DNA of 64,000 bases, taken from the NCBI RefSeq assembly GCF_005502885.1, contig NZ_SCMR01000007.1:99453-163452 (forward strand). Reading direction: 5' to 3'. Both the position numbers and the translations under genes were made by a program. Positions 9,419 to 17,838 of the stretch are shown here, piece after piece (positions within the stretch are counted from its first letter, which is position 1; every line of letters begins with the position of its first letter). The DNA comes from Microbacterium sp. 2FI (GTDB lineage: Bacteria; Actinomycetota; Actinomycetes; Actinomycetales; Microbacteriaceae). Under the pieces are notes generated by a model. That model saw nothing but the letters and a program-made list of their open reading frames with translations. It was not told the DNA's origin and did not search any database.

Positions 9419-10603
9419 ATGTTGCACAAGACACGCGGGGCGCGCATCGCCGCGACCGCGCTGGCGATCGGCTCGATCGCCGTCCTGGCCGGCTGCGGCA
9501 CGTCAGGCGGCGGCAGCGCCGCGCCGTCCGAAGAGGCCGAGGAGCTCGGCGACTACGAAGGCTCGGTCTCGCTCCTGGCGTGGCCCGGCTACGTCGAAGA
9601 CGGCAGCAACGACCCCGCCGTCGACTGGGTCAGCGCGTTCGAAGAGGAGACCGGCTGCGAGGTCGTCTCGAAGACCTACGGCACGTCTGACGAGGCCGTC
9701 AACCTCATGAAGACCGGCGACTACGACGTCGTGGCCGCCTCGGGCGACGCGACCCTGCGGCTCATCGCCGCAGGCGACGTGGCTCCCGTGAACACCGACC
9801 TCATCCCGAACTACGAGGGCATCTACCCCTTCCTCAAGGACCAGGAGTGGAACTCCGTCGACGGCCAGGCCTATGGTGTGCCCCACGGCTACGGCGCCAA
9901 CCTGCTGCTGTACAGCACGGACGTCTTCGCCGAGGCCCCCACCTCGTGGGATGTCGTGTTCGACAACGCGGGTGACAACTCGGGCAAGATCACGGCCTAC
10001 GACTCGCCGATCTACATCGCCGACGCCGCGGTCTACCTCATGACCCACCAGCCCGAGCTCGGCATCGAGAACCCGTACGCCCTCGACGAGGAGCAGTTCG
10101 CTGCCGCCGTCGACCTGCTGAAGGCTCAGCGCGCACACATCGGCGAGTACTGGTCGGACTACCTCAAGGAGATCCAGGCCTTCGAGACCGGTGACTCGGT
10201 CGCAGGCACCACGTGGCAGGTCATCGAGAACGTCCTCGAAGGATCGGGAGCCGCGACCGACGTCGTGCTGCCTGAAGAGGGCGCGACCGGCTGGTCGGAC
10301 ACGTGGATGATCGCATCCGACGCCGCGAGCCCGAACTGCGCGTACGCGTGGCTGAACTACATCGCCAGCCCTGAGGCCAACGCCCAGGCCACCGAGTACT
10401 TCGGCGAGGCGCCGTCGAACCAGGCCGCGTGCGAGTTCCGCAGCGAGGGCTCGTGCGAGGCGTACCACGCCGGTGACGAGGAGTACGCGTCGCAGATCTG
10501 GTACTGGACCACCCCGATCGCCGACTGCGTCGACGGCCGCACCGACGTCGAGTGCGTCGACTACTCCGCCTGGACCCAGGCGTGGGCAGAGATCAAGGGC
10601 TGA
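9419..10603 (+). CDS. Polyamine-type ABC transporter substrate-binding lipoprotein (PotD family)
   Basis: 394 residues. The N-terminus has basic residues, a hydrophobic stretch and the lipobox VLAGC, so it is lipidated at Cys about residue 26. The mature part begins SVSLLAWPGYVEDG and has PotD-like elements such as the central YDVVAASGDATLRL, PHGYGANLLLYS and WSDTWMIASDA. Several Cys residues near the C-terminus (NQAACEFRSEGSCEAY, ADCVDGRTDVEC) could form disulphides outside the cell. It delivers the substrate to the permeases next door. Confidence 0.9.
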   Translation: MLHKTRGARIAATALAIGSIAVLAGCGTSGGGSAAPSEEAEELGDYEGSVSLLAWPGYVEDGSNDPAVDWVSAFEEETGCEVVSKTYGTSDEAVNLMKTGDYDVVAASGDATLRLIAAGDVAPVNTDLIPNYEGIYPFLKDQEWNSVDGQAYGVPHGYGANLLLYSTDVFAEAPTSWDVVFDNAGDNSGKITAYDSPIYIADAAVYLMTHQPELGIENPYALDEEQFAAAVDLLKAQRAHIGEYWSDYLKEIQAFETGDSVAGTTWQVIENVLEGSGAATDVVLPEEGATGWSDTWMIASDAASPNCAYAWLNYIASPEANAQATEYFGEAPSNQAACEFRSEGSCEAYHAGDEEYASQIWYWTTPIADCVDGRTDVECVDYSAWTQAWAEIKG

Positions 10604-10617
10604 CGCCCTGAACGACG

Positions 10618-10653
10618 CCGGGGGCGGCGCGGCTGAACACGCGCCGTCCCCGG
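10618..10653 (+). terminator. Intergenic hairpin between binding protein and first permease
   Basis: A 14-bp stem with one mismatch (CCGGGGGCGGCGCG against CGCGCCGTCCCCGG) and an 8-base loop fills the gap between the binding-protein stop and the first permease. As in the sugar operon at the left end, it lacks a U-tract and probably sets the ratio of binding protein to permease rather than fully stopping transcription. Confidence 0.6.
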
Positions 10654-10671
10654 TCTTCTCCTGAGGAAGAG

Positions 10672-11589
10672 ATGACCACCGAGATCACCCCCGCCGTACG
10701 CGCGGTGCCCGCCCCGAAGCGGACGCCCCAGCGTCGACTGTCGGCGTTCCTGACCACCCACCCGCGGGTGCGGCTCACGCTGCTGCTGACCGCGCCGCTG
10801 TTCTGGCTCGGCGTCGTCTACATCGTCGCGCTCGTGCTGCTGCTGGTGACGGCGTTCTGGCAGGTCGACACCTTCACCGGCGAGATCATCACCGACTGGA
10901 CCTTCGACAACATCGTCACGGTCCTCACCGGTTCGCTGTACCAGACGGTGACGCTGCGCACCCTCGGGGTCGCGGTCCTCGTCACGATCGTCGACGTCGC
11001 GATCGCGCTGCCGATCGCGTTCTACATGGCCAAGGTCGCCTCGCCCCGTGCGCAGCGCATCCTCGTCATCGCGATCCTCATGCCGCTGTGGGCGAGCTAT
11101 CTCGTCAAGGCCTACGCGTGGCGTTCGGTGCTCTCGCAGGAGGGCATCCTCGAGTGGCTCCTCGCACCGTTCGGCCTCCACACCCCGGGCTACGGCCTGC
11201 CTGCGACCGTCATCACGCTGTCGTACCTGTGGCTGCCGTACGTGATCCTGCCGATCTACGCCGGCCTCGAGCGTGTCCCCGACTCGCTCCTCGAGGCCTC
11301 GGCCGACCTCGGCGGGAAGACGTGGCGCACGCTCGGGAGCATCGTGCTGCCGCTCGCGTTCCCGGCGATCATCGCGGGCACGATCTTCAGCTTCGCCCTC
11401 TCGCTCGGCGACTACATCACCGTCAACATCGTCGGCGGCGCGAACCAGATGCTCGGAAACCTCGTCTACACGAACGTCGGCGCGGCCAACAACCTGCCGC
11501 TCGCGGCCGCGATCGCGCTCATCCCGATCGTCATCATCTTCGGCTACCTCGCTCTCGTGCGCCGCACGGGTGCGCTGAACAACCTATAG
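10672..11589 (+). CDS. Polyamine-type ABC transporter permease (PotB family)
   Basis: 305-residue membrane permease with six predicted spans. The first reads LLLTAPLFWLGVVYIVALVL near residue 40. The EAA loop SLLEASADLGGKTWRTLGSI (near residue 207) is of the PotB/PotC type, with the Asp-Leu-Gly core, and SLGDYITVNIVGG follows, a hallmark of the polyamine family. ATG start with GAGGAAGAG upstream. It pairs with the next product to form the channel. Confidence 0.92.
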   Translation: MTTEITPAVRAVPAPKRTPQRRLSAFLTTHPRVRLTLLLTAPLFWLGVVYIVALVLLLVTAFWQVDTFTGEIITDWTFDNIVTVLTGSLYQTVTLRTLGVAVLVTIVDVAIALPIAFYMAKVASPRAQRILVIAILMPLWASYLVKAYAWRSVLSQEGILEWLLAPFGLHTPGYGLPATVITLSYLWLPYVILPIYAGLERVPDSLLEASADLGGKTWRTLGSIVLPLAFPAIIAGTIFSFALSLGDYITVNIVGGANQMLGNLVYTNVGAANNLPLAAAIALIPIVIIFGYLALVRRTGALNNL

Positions 11590-11597
11590 GACCGCTC

Positions 11598-12398
11598 ATG
11601 CGACTCGGAACCTCGGCACGTGTCGTGCTGGCGATCGTCACGGGCATCATCCTGCTCGCGGTGTACCTCCCGCTCTTCGTCGTGCTCGTGAACTCGTTCT
11701 CGACCTCGACCTCGCTCACCTGGCCGCCGCCCGGATTCACCCTCGAGTGGTGGGGGAAGGCGTTCCAGAGCGCCGGTGCGCTCGAAGCCGTCGGCACGAG
11801 CGTCATGGTCGCGCTGGTCTCCACCGTGGTGGCGCTGGTGCTCGGCACCCTGATCTCGATCGCGCTGCAGCGCTTCGACTTCTTCGGCCGCGAGGCGATC
11901 TCGCTGCTGATCATCCTGCCGATCGCCCTCCCCGGCATCATCACCGGTATCGCGCTGAACAACTTCTTCCGCACGATCATGGGGGTGCCGTTGTCGATCT
12001 GGACGGTGGTGATCGCCCACGCGACCTTCTGCATCGTGACGGTGTTCAACAACGTGATCGCGCGACTCCGGCGCACCGGCACGAACCTCGAAGAGGCCTC
12101 GGCCGACCTCGGCGCGGGCGTGTGGACGACGTTCCGGCTGGTGACTTTCCCGCAGTTGCGCTCGGCGCTCCTCGCCGGGGCGCTGCTCGCCTTCGCGCTG
12201 AGCTTCGACGAGATCATCGTGACGACGTTCACAGCCGGGTCAGGTGTGACGACGCTGCCGATCTACATCCTGAACAACATGTTCCGGCCGAGTCAGGCGC
12301 CCGTGGTGTCGGTGATCGCGGTCGTGCTGGTGGTCGTCTCGATCGTGCCGATCTACCTTGCCCAGCGGCTGTCGGGCTCGGAGCAGACGCGGCGCTGA
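11598..12398 (+). CDS. Polyamine-type ABC transporter permease (PotC family)
   Basis: 266 residues; the start is the ATG at 11598, eight bases after the upstream stop. The first span reads VVLAIVTGIILLAVYLPLFV and is followed by the conserved NSFSTSTSLTWPPPGFTLEWW. The EAA loop is NLEEASADLGAGVWTTFRLVTF near residue 160, and SFDEIIVTTFTAG follows, as in PotC proteins. Second half of the permease pair and last gene of this transporter operon. Confidence 0.92.
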   Translation: MRLGTSARVVLAIVTGIILLAVYLPLFVVLVNSFSTSTSLTWPPPGFTLEWWGKAFQSAGALEAVGTSVMVALVSTVVALVLGTLISIALQRFDFFGREAISLLIILPIALPGIITGIALNNFFRTIMGVPLSIWTVVIAHATFCIVTVFNNVIARLRRTGTNLEEASADLGAGVWTTFRLVTFPQLRSALLAGALLAFALSFDEIIVTTFTAGSGVTTLPIYILNNMFRPSQAPVVSVIAVVLVVVSIVPIYLAQRLSGSEQTRR

Positions 12399-12446
12399 CG
12401 GGGTAGGTCGGGTCTCGACCGCCGCCCTCTGTGGCGCTTCGCGCCC

Positions 12447-12506
12447 GCGAGAAGACGCAGAATGCTGTTGCCGGCGGGTGCAGACGACAATCCGCGTCGT
12501 CTCGGC
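12447..12506. repeat. Intergenic inverted repeat, dispersed family
   Basis: The gap after the transporter operon holds GCGAGAAGACGCAGAATGCTG (12447-12467) and, inverted, CAATCCGCGTCGTCTCGGC (12488-12506). Close relatives of the same sequence occur at 25986-26130. This looks like a REP-type dispersed palindromic element. It sits between two convergent operons and may also act as a bidirectional terminator. Confidence 0.55.
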
Positions 12507-12538
12507 GGGCCGTCCGCCGAGACGACGGCCCGACCAGG

Positions 12539-13519
12539 TCAGTGCGCGGTGCGCACCCCGACGAGGTCGTGCACGATGACGGCGGCCGAGCGAGCGCCCT
12601 GACCCGCGGCGACGATGAGCTGCTGCGGGCCCGGGGCGGCGGCATCCCCGGCGGCATAGAGCCCGGCGACGGACGTGCGTCCCGACCCGTCGACGGCGAG
12701 GTGCCCCTCGTCATCGCGCTCGGCGTCGATGCCGGTGAGGAAGTCGAGCGTCGGATTCCATACCGGCCGCACGAACCCGCCGTCGATCTCGACGCGCTCG
12801 CCGTCTGTGAGGCGCACGGCTTCCACCGTGCCGCGGTCGCCCTCGAGGTCGGCGATCCTGCGCCGCTCGACGCGGATTCCGGATGCCGTGAGCTCGGCCT
12901 CTTCGACGGTGTCGACGACCTCGGTGCCGTTCGTGAAGACCGTGAGGCGGTCGGTCCAGCGGGCGATGAGGCGCGCCCGGGCGGCGAGGTCGCCGGTCTC
13001 GCCGATGAGGGCGAGGCGCCGGTCCTGCAGCTCCCATGCGTCGCACGCCGCGCAGCTGAAGATCGTCATGCCGTAGTAGGCGCGCAGGCTCGGGATCGCC
13101 GGAAGGGTCTCGCGGAGCCCTGTGGCGACGAGCACCGAACGCGCCGCGACGACGGTGGGGGTTCCGGGCTTGCGGCCGTTCACGGCGACGAGGAACCGCG
13201 TGCCGTTCTCACCGTCCCGCCGGAGGATGCCGGTGACCACGGTGCGGTCGGCGAGCCGCACGTTCGGGTACGCGGCGAGCTCTGCCCGCGCGAGCTTGCG
13301 CAGCTCGAGCGGCGGCACGCCGTCGCGCGTGAGGAAGCCGTGCGAGCGCAGCGTCGCTGCGTTGCGCGGGCGCCCCGCGTCGACGAGCAGCACCGAGGCG
13401 CGCGCACGGCCGAGGTTGAGCGCGGCCGAGAGGCCCGCCGGTCCGCCGCCGACGATCACGACGTCGACTTCGCACGGCTCCGCGGTCGCGTCAGCCGGCG
13501 GCGTCGCCGACTCAGTCAT
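12539..13519 (-). CDS. Thioredoxin reductase-like FAD-dependent oxidoreductase
   Basis: 326 residues. The ATG at 13519 overlaps the end of the ferredoxin gene. FAD-binding motif [20 protein letters not shown] lies near residue 20. A redox-active pair CAAC in [10 protein letters not shown] (near residue 153) matches the CxxC of thioredoxin reductases, and the C-terminal FAD motif is [24 protein letters not shown]. However, the NADPH loop reads [10 protein letters not shown] rather than a standard GxGxxA, as in several actinobacterial TrxR-like proteins. Last gene of the sulfur/redox operon, so it may move electrons to a thiol partner or the adjacent ferredoxin. The partner is unknown. Confidence 0.82.
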   Translation of the reverse strand: MTESATPPADATAEPCEVDVVIVGGGPAGLSAALNLGRARASVLLVDAGRPRNAATLRSHGFLTRDGVPPLELRKLARAELAAYPNVRLADRTVVTGILRRDGENGTRFLVAVNGRKPGTPTVVAARSVLVATGLRETLPAIPSLRAYYGMTIFSCAACDAWELQDRRLALIGETGDLAARARLIARWTDRLTVFTNGTEVVDTVEEAELTASGIRVERRRIADLEGDRGTVEAVRLTDGERVEIDGGFVRPVWNPTLDFLTGIDAERDDEGHLAVDGSGRTSVAGLYAAGDAAAPGPQQLIVAAGQGARSAAVIVHDLVGVRTAH

Positions 13520-13841
13520 GGCCCTCTCCCTGGGGAGGGAGGGCTTCGATGACGGGGTGGTCCTTGTGGATGACGCCGACCTTGGCGGCGCCGCCGGGGG
13601 ATCCCACGTCGTCGAAGAACTCGACGTTGGCCTTGTAGTAGTCCTGCCACTCGTCGGGGAGGTCGTCTTCGTAGTAGATCGCCTCGACGGGGCAGACCGG
13701 TTCGCACGCACCGCAGTCGACGCACTCGTCGGGGTGGATGTAGAGGGACCGCTCACCCTCGTAGATGCAGTCCACCGGGCACTCGTCGATGCAGGCACGG
13801 TCCTTCACATCGACGCACGGGAGGGCGATCACGTAGGTCAT
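13512..13841 (-). CDS. fdxA: 7Fe-8S ferredoxin (FdxA type)
   Basis: 109 residues. Cysteines at 9, 17, 21, 25 and 40, 43, 46, 50 match the spacing of seven-iron ferredoxins: the N-terminal set [17 protein letters not shown] and the second set [12 protein letters not shown]. The C-terminal extension ([14 protein letters not shown]) is usual for the actinobacterial form. The gene overlaps the ferredoxin reductase upstream and the flavoprotein downstream. It most likely carries electrons from the reductase to the sulfite reductase of the same gene block, which has the ferredoxin-dependent type of active site. Confidence 0.95.
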   Translation of the reverse strand: MTYVIALPCVDVKDRACIDECPVDCIYEGERSLYIHPDECVDCGACEPVCPVEAIYYEDDLPDEWQDYYKANVEFFDDVGSPGGAAKVGVIHKDHPVIEALPPQGEGHD

Positions 13842-15220
13842 GACAGCGAAAGTGCTCGGGTGCGAGAGATGTCGACCTGCTCGTCGCGGGGCACGACCTT
13901 CACGCGCTCGCGCGTGTGCACGTGGCCCGCGCCGAGCTCGCACTCGTGGGCGTCGAGGGCCAGCCAGCCGTCCCACGTCGTGTAGGCGACCTCGCGCTCG
14001 GCGAGGAGATCGAGCACGTCGTCCTGCTCGACCGGTGCCGCCAGCACACCGGCCCGCGCGTCGGCGACGAGGTGCGCGATCGTCTCCATCGCATCCGACT
14101 TCGTGTGCCCGATGAGTCCGACGGGACCGCGCTTGATCCAGCCCGTCGCGTAGACGCCAGGGATCGCCACGGTGTCGTCGGCATCCGCCACGACACGACC
14201 CTCGATGTTCGGGATCACGCCGCGCACGTCGTCGAACGGAACGTCGAGCACGGGCGAGCCGTGGTAGCCGACGGCGCGGTAGACCGCCTGCACCGGGATG
14301 TCGCGGAACTCGCCGGTGCCGACGACGGTGCTGCCGTCGCCGGTGGGGACGGTGCGCTCGAAGCGCACGCCCTCGACGCCGTCGGTGCCGAGCACCTCGA
14401 CGGGCGAGTGGTAGAAGTGCAGGTGGAGGCGGCGGCTCGCACCGGTGGAGGGGCGCGACCGCCAGCTCTCGAGGATGCGGAGCATGACCTTGAGCTGGTT
14501 GGTCGCCGGCGTGATGCCCTCGAGGTGGGCGAAGTCCTCGTCGTGCACGACGATGTCGACATCGGGCACCTCGCCGAGCTCGCGCAGCTCGATCGGGGTG
14601 AACTTGATCTCGGCGGGGCCGCGACGGCCGAAGACGTGCACGTCGGTGACGGCCGAGGCCTCGAGCCCTGCGAGCACGTTGTCGGCGATCTCGGTGGAGC
14701 GGAGGTCGACGGCGTGCTTGGCGAGGATGCGGGCGACATCCAGCGCGACGTTTCCGTTGCCGATGACAGCGACCTCGGCGGCATCCAGCGGCCATTCGCG
14801 GGGGACGTCGGGGTGGCCGTCGAACCACGAGACGAAGTCGGCGGCGCCGTACGAGCGGGGCAGATCGATTCCGGGGATGCCGAGGGCGGCGTCGCGGATG
14901 GCCCCCGTCGCGAGGATCACGGCGTCGTACCGCGCCTGCAGGTCGTCGAGGGCGAGGTCGCGCCCGATCTCGACGTTGCCGATGAAGCGGATGCTGCCGG
15001 CATCGAGCATCTCGTGCAGCGACGTCACGATGCCCTTGATGCGCGGGTGGTCGGGGGCGACGCCGTAGCGGATGAGCCCGTAGGGCGCCGGGAGGGACTC
15101 GAAGAGGTCGATCGCGACCGTGCCGCCGAGGTCCTTGACGGAGTTCGCGAGGATGTTGCCCGCGTAGATGCCGGCGGGGCCGGCGCCGACGATCGCGACG
15201 CGGAGGTTCAGGTCAGTCAC
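13838..15220 (-). CDS. fprA: Ferredoxin-NADP+ reductase, adrenodoxin-reductase type (FprA)
   Basis: 460 residues. FAD motif [17 protein letters not shown] at the N-terminus. [13 protein letters not shown], conserved in the adrenodoxin reductase family, lies near residue 53, and the NADP site is [15 protein letters not shown] near residue 150. GTG start overlapping the stop of the methyltransferase gene by four bases. The C-terminal part contains [23 protein letters not shown], a family hallmark. It reduces ferredoxin with NADPH, and its position just before fdxA makes it the probable electron source for sulfite reduction. Confidence 0.93.
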   Translation of the reverse strand: MTDLNLRVAIVGAGPAGIYAGNILANSVKDLGGTVAIDLFESLPAPYGLIRYGVAPDHPRIKGIVTSLHEMLDAGSIRFIGNVEIGRDLALDDLQARYDAVILATGAIRDAALGIPGIDLPRSYGAADFVSWFDGHPDVPREWPLDAAEVAVIGNGNVALDVARILAKHAVDLRSTEIADNVLAGLEASAVTDVHVFGRRGPAEIKFTPIELRELGEVPDVDIVVHDEDFAHLEGITPATNQLKVMLRILESWRSRPSTGASRRLHLHFYHSPVEVLGTDGVEGVRFERTVPTGDGSTVVGTGEFRDIPVQAVYRAVGYHGSPVLDVPFDDVRGVIPNIEGRVVADADDTVAIPGVYATGWIKRGPVGLIGHTKSDAMETIAHLVADARAGVLAAPVEQDDVLDLLAEREVAYTTWDGWLALDAHECELGAGHVHTRERVKVVPRDEQVDISRTRALSLS

Positions 15221-16041
15221 TGGGGAAGGGCCTTTCGGGAGGGGTCGTGTTCTGCGGCGAGCCGGGCGCTCAGTGCCTCGGAGGCGTCGAGCGCGTCGAG
15301 AGCGATGGCCGCGGGGGCGTAGGGGCTGAGGCGCACGACGTCGCCGACGACGACGACGGCGGGGGAGCGGATGCCGCGCTCGGCGGCCTGCGCCGCGATC
15401 GAGCCGAGGGTTCCGATCGTCACGCGCTGGCGCTCGCCGAAGCCGTCCTCGACGATCGCGACGGGGCAGCCGGCGCCCCGCTCGCCGCGGGCGAGCGTGA
15501 TCGCGGAGTTCGCGAGGGTGCCGACGCCCATGAGGAGGACGACGGTGTGGTCACGGCCTCCGCCGACGGACGCGATCTGGTCGTGGCCGGTGGCGACGGT
15601 GAACGAGGTCGCGACACCGCGGTGTGTGAGGGGGATGCCGGCGATCGCGGGCACCGAGATCGCGCTCGTGATGCCGGGCACGACCTCGACCTCGATGCCG
15701 GCGCGCTGGCAGAAGGCGAGCTCCTCGCCGCCGCGGCCGAAGATGTACGGGTCGCCGCCCTTCAGGCGCACGACCGTCTTGCCGTCACGCGCGAGCTGCA
15801 CGAGAAGGGCGTTGATCGCGTCCTGCGGCACGGCGTGGTGGCCCGGGCGCTTGCCGACGTCGACGACGTCGGCGGTGAGCTCGACGCCGTCGGCGGCGAG
15901 CCCATCGAGCACCGCGCGGGCGCCGAGTCGGTCGGCGACGATCACATCGGCGCGCTCGAGGGCGCGAAGGCCCCGGACCGTGAGGAGACCGGCGTCTCCT
16001 GGCCCGGCACCGACGAGCCAGACCTTTCCGGCGGCGGTCAT
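15217..16041 (-). CDS. cobA: Uroporphyrinogen-III C-methyltransferase
   Basis: 274 residues; start ATG at 16041 overlapping the end of the permease gene. Substrate and SAM motifs of SUMT are clear: VGAGPGDAGLLTVRG near residue 10, RLKGGDPYIFGRGGEE near residue 92, VPGITSAISVPAIAGIPLTHR near residue 123. Only the methyltransferase domain is present; the CysG dehydrogenase/chelatase part is absent. It makes precorrin-2 for siroheme, the cofactor of the sulfite reductase, and the chelatase step is supplied by the sirohydrochlorin chelatase gene at the head of the cluster. The precorrin-2 dehydrogenase is not seen here. Confidence 0.93.
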   Translation of the reverse strand: MTAAGKVWLVGAGPGDAGLLTVRGLRALERADVIVADRLGARAVLDGLAADGVELTADVVDVGKRPGHHAVPQDAINALLVQLARDGKTVVRLKGGDPYIFGRGGEELAFCQRAGIEVEVVPGITSAISVPAIAGIPLTHRGVATSFTVATGHDQIASVGGGRDHTVVLLMGVGTLANSAITLARGERGAGCPVAIVEDGFGERQRVTIGTLGSIAAQAAERGIRSPAVVVVGDVVRLSPYAPAAIALDALDASEALSARLAAEHDPSRKALPQ

Positions 16042-16979
16042 CGGGCACCTCCCGTGATCAGGAGGCCCCGGCGGCGCAGCATCCGTCGCTCGATCGGATC
16101 GAAGAAGCAGAGCTCGATCAGGATGCCGATGAAGAGGATGACCAGGATCGTCGCGAGGACCCCCGCGAGGTCGGCGAGCTCGCGGCTCTGGTCGAGCATC
16201 GTCCCGAGACCGAAGCCGATGGTGCCGCCGGTCGCGATGATCTCGGCTGCCATGAGCGAGCGCCACGAGAACGCCCAGCCCTGCTTGAGCCCCGCGAGAT
16301 AGCCGGGGAAGGCGGCCGGCAGGACGACGGCGGTCGCCAGCTGCCAGCGGTTGGCGCCGAGTACGGTGCCCACGCGCCGCAGCTGCGGCGGCACCTGTGA
16401 CACGCCCGCGATGAGGCCGTTGACGATCGAGGGGATCGCGCCCATCAGGATGACGAAGTAGACCGTGGCGTCGGAGAGCCCGAACCAGATGATGGCGGCC
16501 GGCACCCACGCGACCGAGGGCAGCACCTGCAGGCCCGAGATGATCGGCCCGACGGCGCGGCGCAGCGGCCGCACCTCCGCGAGCAGCAGTCCGATGGGCG
16601 TGCCGACGATGATCGCGATGACGAACCCGGCGACGCCGCGCTCGAGGCTCGTGGCGACGGCCTCCTGCAGGCGCCCGGACTCCCACGCATACCCGAGCGC
16701 GTCCCACACGGCGAGCGGGCTCGGGACCTTGTCGGGGCGGGGCTGCGCGATCACGACGAACAGCTGCCACGCGACGATCAGGACGATCACGAACAGGATG
16801 GGCGGCACGACGCTCGCTGCGAAGTCGCGCCACCGGCCCGGTTCGGGCGTCGCGTCGGTCTGCAGACGGTCGAGGCCGGTCTCGAGGCTGCGCAGGTCGT
16901 CGGAGTGGGCGGAGGCTGCGCGCTTCGTCTCGTCGCTGCGCTCCTGGCTCAGCGACCGGGTAGTGGCTTCAGGCGGCAT
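16038..16979 (-). CDS. ABC transporter permease, SsuC/TauC family
   Basis: 313 residues. A long charged N-terminal tail of about 55 residues precedes six spans, beginning VVPPILFVIVLIVAWQLFVV. The EAA-type loop is VGTVLGANRWQLATAVVLPAAFPGYL near residue 210, typical of nitrate/sulfonate/taurine permeases. It overlaps the ATPase gene upstream and the methyltransferase downstream. Together with the ATPase and lipoprotein upstream it forms an importer inside the sulfur operon; sulfonate, taurine or sulfate is the likely substrate. No sulfonate or taurine oxygenase gene lies nearby. Confidence 0.9.
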   Translation of the reverse strand: MPPEATTRSLSQERSDETKRAASAHSDDLRSLETGLDRLQTDATPEPGRWRDFAASVVPPILFVIVLIVAWQLFVVIAQPRPDKVPSPLAVWDALGYAWESGRLQEAVATSLERGVAGFVIAIIVGTPIGLLLAEVRPLRRAVGPIISGLQVLPSVAWVPAAIIWFGLSDATVYFVILMGAIPSIVNGLIAGVSQVPPQLRRVGTVLGANRWQLATAVVLPAAFPGYLAGLKQGWAFSWRSLMAAEIIATGGTIGFGLGTMLDQSRELADLAGVLATILVILFIGILIELCFFDPIERRMLRRRGLLITGGAR

Positions 16980-17838
16980 TGCGGCGGATCTCCTTCCGCA
17001 GCTGGTCGGTGATCTCCACCGACAGGGCGGCGACCTCGGGCGACTCGATGCGGCGCCCGGTGGTCTTGCTGATCGTCCACTCCTGGACGATGCGGCCGGG
17101 TCGGCTGCCCATCAGCACGACGCGCTGACCGAGACGCGCGGCCTCGCGCACGTTGTGCGTGACGAAGACGATCGTGCGACCGGTGGCCCGCCACACACGC
17201 TCGAGCTCCTCGTGCAGCAGGTCGCGCGTGATGGCGTCGAGGGCCGCGAAGGGCTCGTCCATCAGGAGCACCGGGCGATCCTGCGCGAGGGCCCGGGCGA
17301 GCGCGACGCGCTGGCGCATGCCGCCCGAGAGCTCGTGCGGGCGCTTCTCGGCGGCATCCGCGAGATTCACCGTGTCGAGCAGGGCGAGCGCCTTCTCGCG
17401 GCGCTCGCCGCGGGGGACGCCGCGCAGCCGCAGGGCGAGCTCGACGTTGCGCCGCGCGGTGAGCCACGGCATGAGCGCCGACTCCTGGAACATCACGGCG
17501 GCGCCGGCGTCGGGGGTCGTGATGCTCCCCGTGCTCGGGCGGTCGAGCCCGGCGATCAGGTTGAGCAGCGTCGATTTGCCGCAGCCGGAGGCGCCCAGAA
17601 GGCACACGAACTCACCGGGGGCGATGTCGAGCGAGACGTCGTCGAGCACGACCGGACCGGTGCCGAAGCGCTTGCCGACGTGGTCGATCCGCACAGCCGG
17701 CGGAGGCGCCGGCGCGGGCTCGCGCACCGGCGTGACGCTGTCGAAGCTCGGTCCCAGAAGGTTCGGGACGCGCGCCTCCGGTGTCGCGTCGCCCTGCGGC
17801 GACGCGACACCGGAGACGCCCGGAGCGGGTGTGCTCAC
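16969..17838 (-). CDS. ABC transporter ATP-binding protein, SsuB/TauB family, with repeat-bearing N-terminal extension
   Basis: 289 residues. The GTG at 17838 is chosen because its first base adjoins the TGA of the binding-protein gene (overlap) and a GAGAGGA Shine-Dalgarno precedes it. Walker A GASGCGKST (near residue 88), signature [15 protein letters not shown], Walker B VLLMDEPFAALD, switch His in VTHNVREA. The first 50 residues before VRIDHVGKRFG are Pro/Ala-rich and unusual for the family; residues 9-21 are encoded by a perfect 18-bp-stem hairpin (17776-17815). An internal GTG at 17694 would give a family-length protein but lacks a Shine-Dalgarno. Confidence 0.88.
   Translation of the reverse strand: MSTPAPGVSGVASPQGDATPEARVPNLLGPSFDSVTPVREPAPAPPPAVRIDHVGKRFGTGPVVLDDVSLDIAPGEFVCLLGASGCGKSTLLNLIAGLDRPSTGSITTPDAGAAVMFQESALMPWLTARRNVELALRLRGVPRGERREKALALLDTVNLADAAEKRPHELSGGMRQRVALARALAQDRPVLLMDEPFAALDAITRDLLHEELERVWRATGRTIVFVTHNVREAARLGQRVVLMGSRPGRIVQEWTISKTTGRRIESPEVAALSVEITDQLRKEIRRNAA
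17776..17815. repeat. Perfect 18-bp hairpin within ssuB-like reading frame
   Basis: Arms 17776-17793 and 17798-17815 are perfectly complementary around the 4-base loop CTGC. The element lies within the first 22 codons of the ABC ATPase, 23 bases after its start on the minus strand, and is read in frame as S-G-V-A-S-P-Q-G-D-A-T-P-E. It looks like a palindromic repeat inserted into the coding sequence. It could also impede translation or transcription between binding-protein and ATPase genes. Confidence 0.8.
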
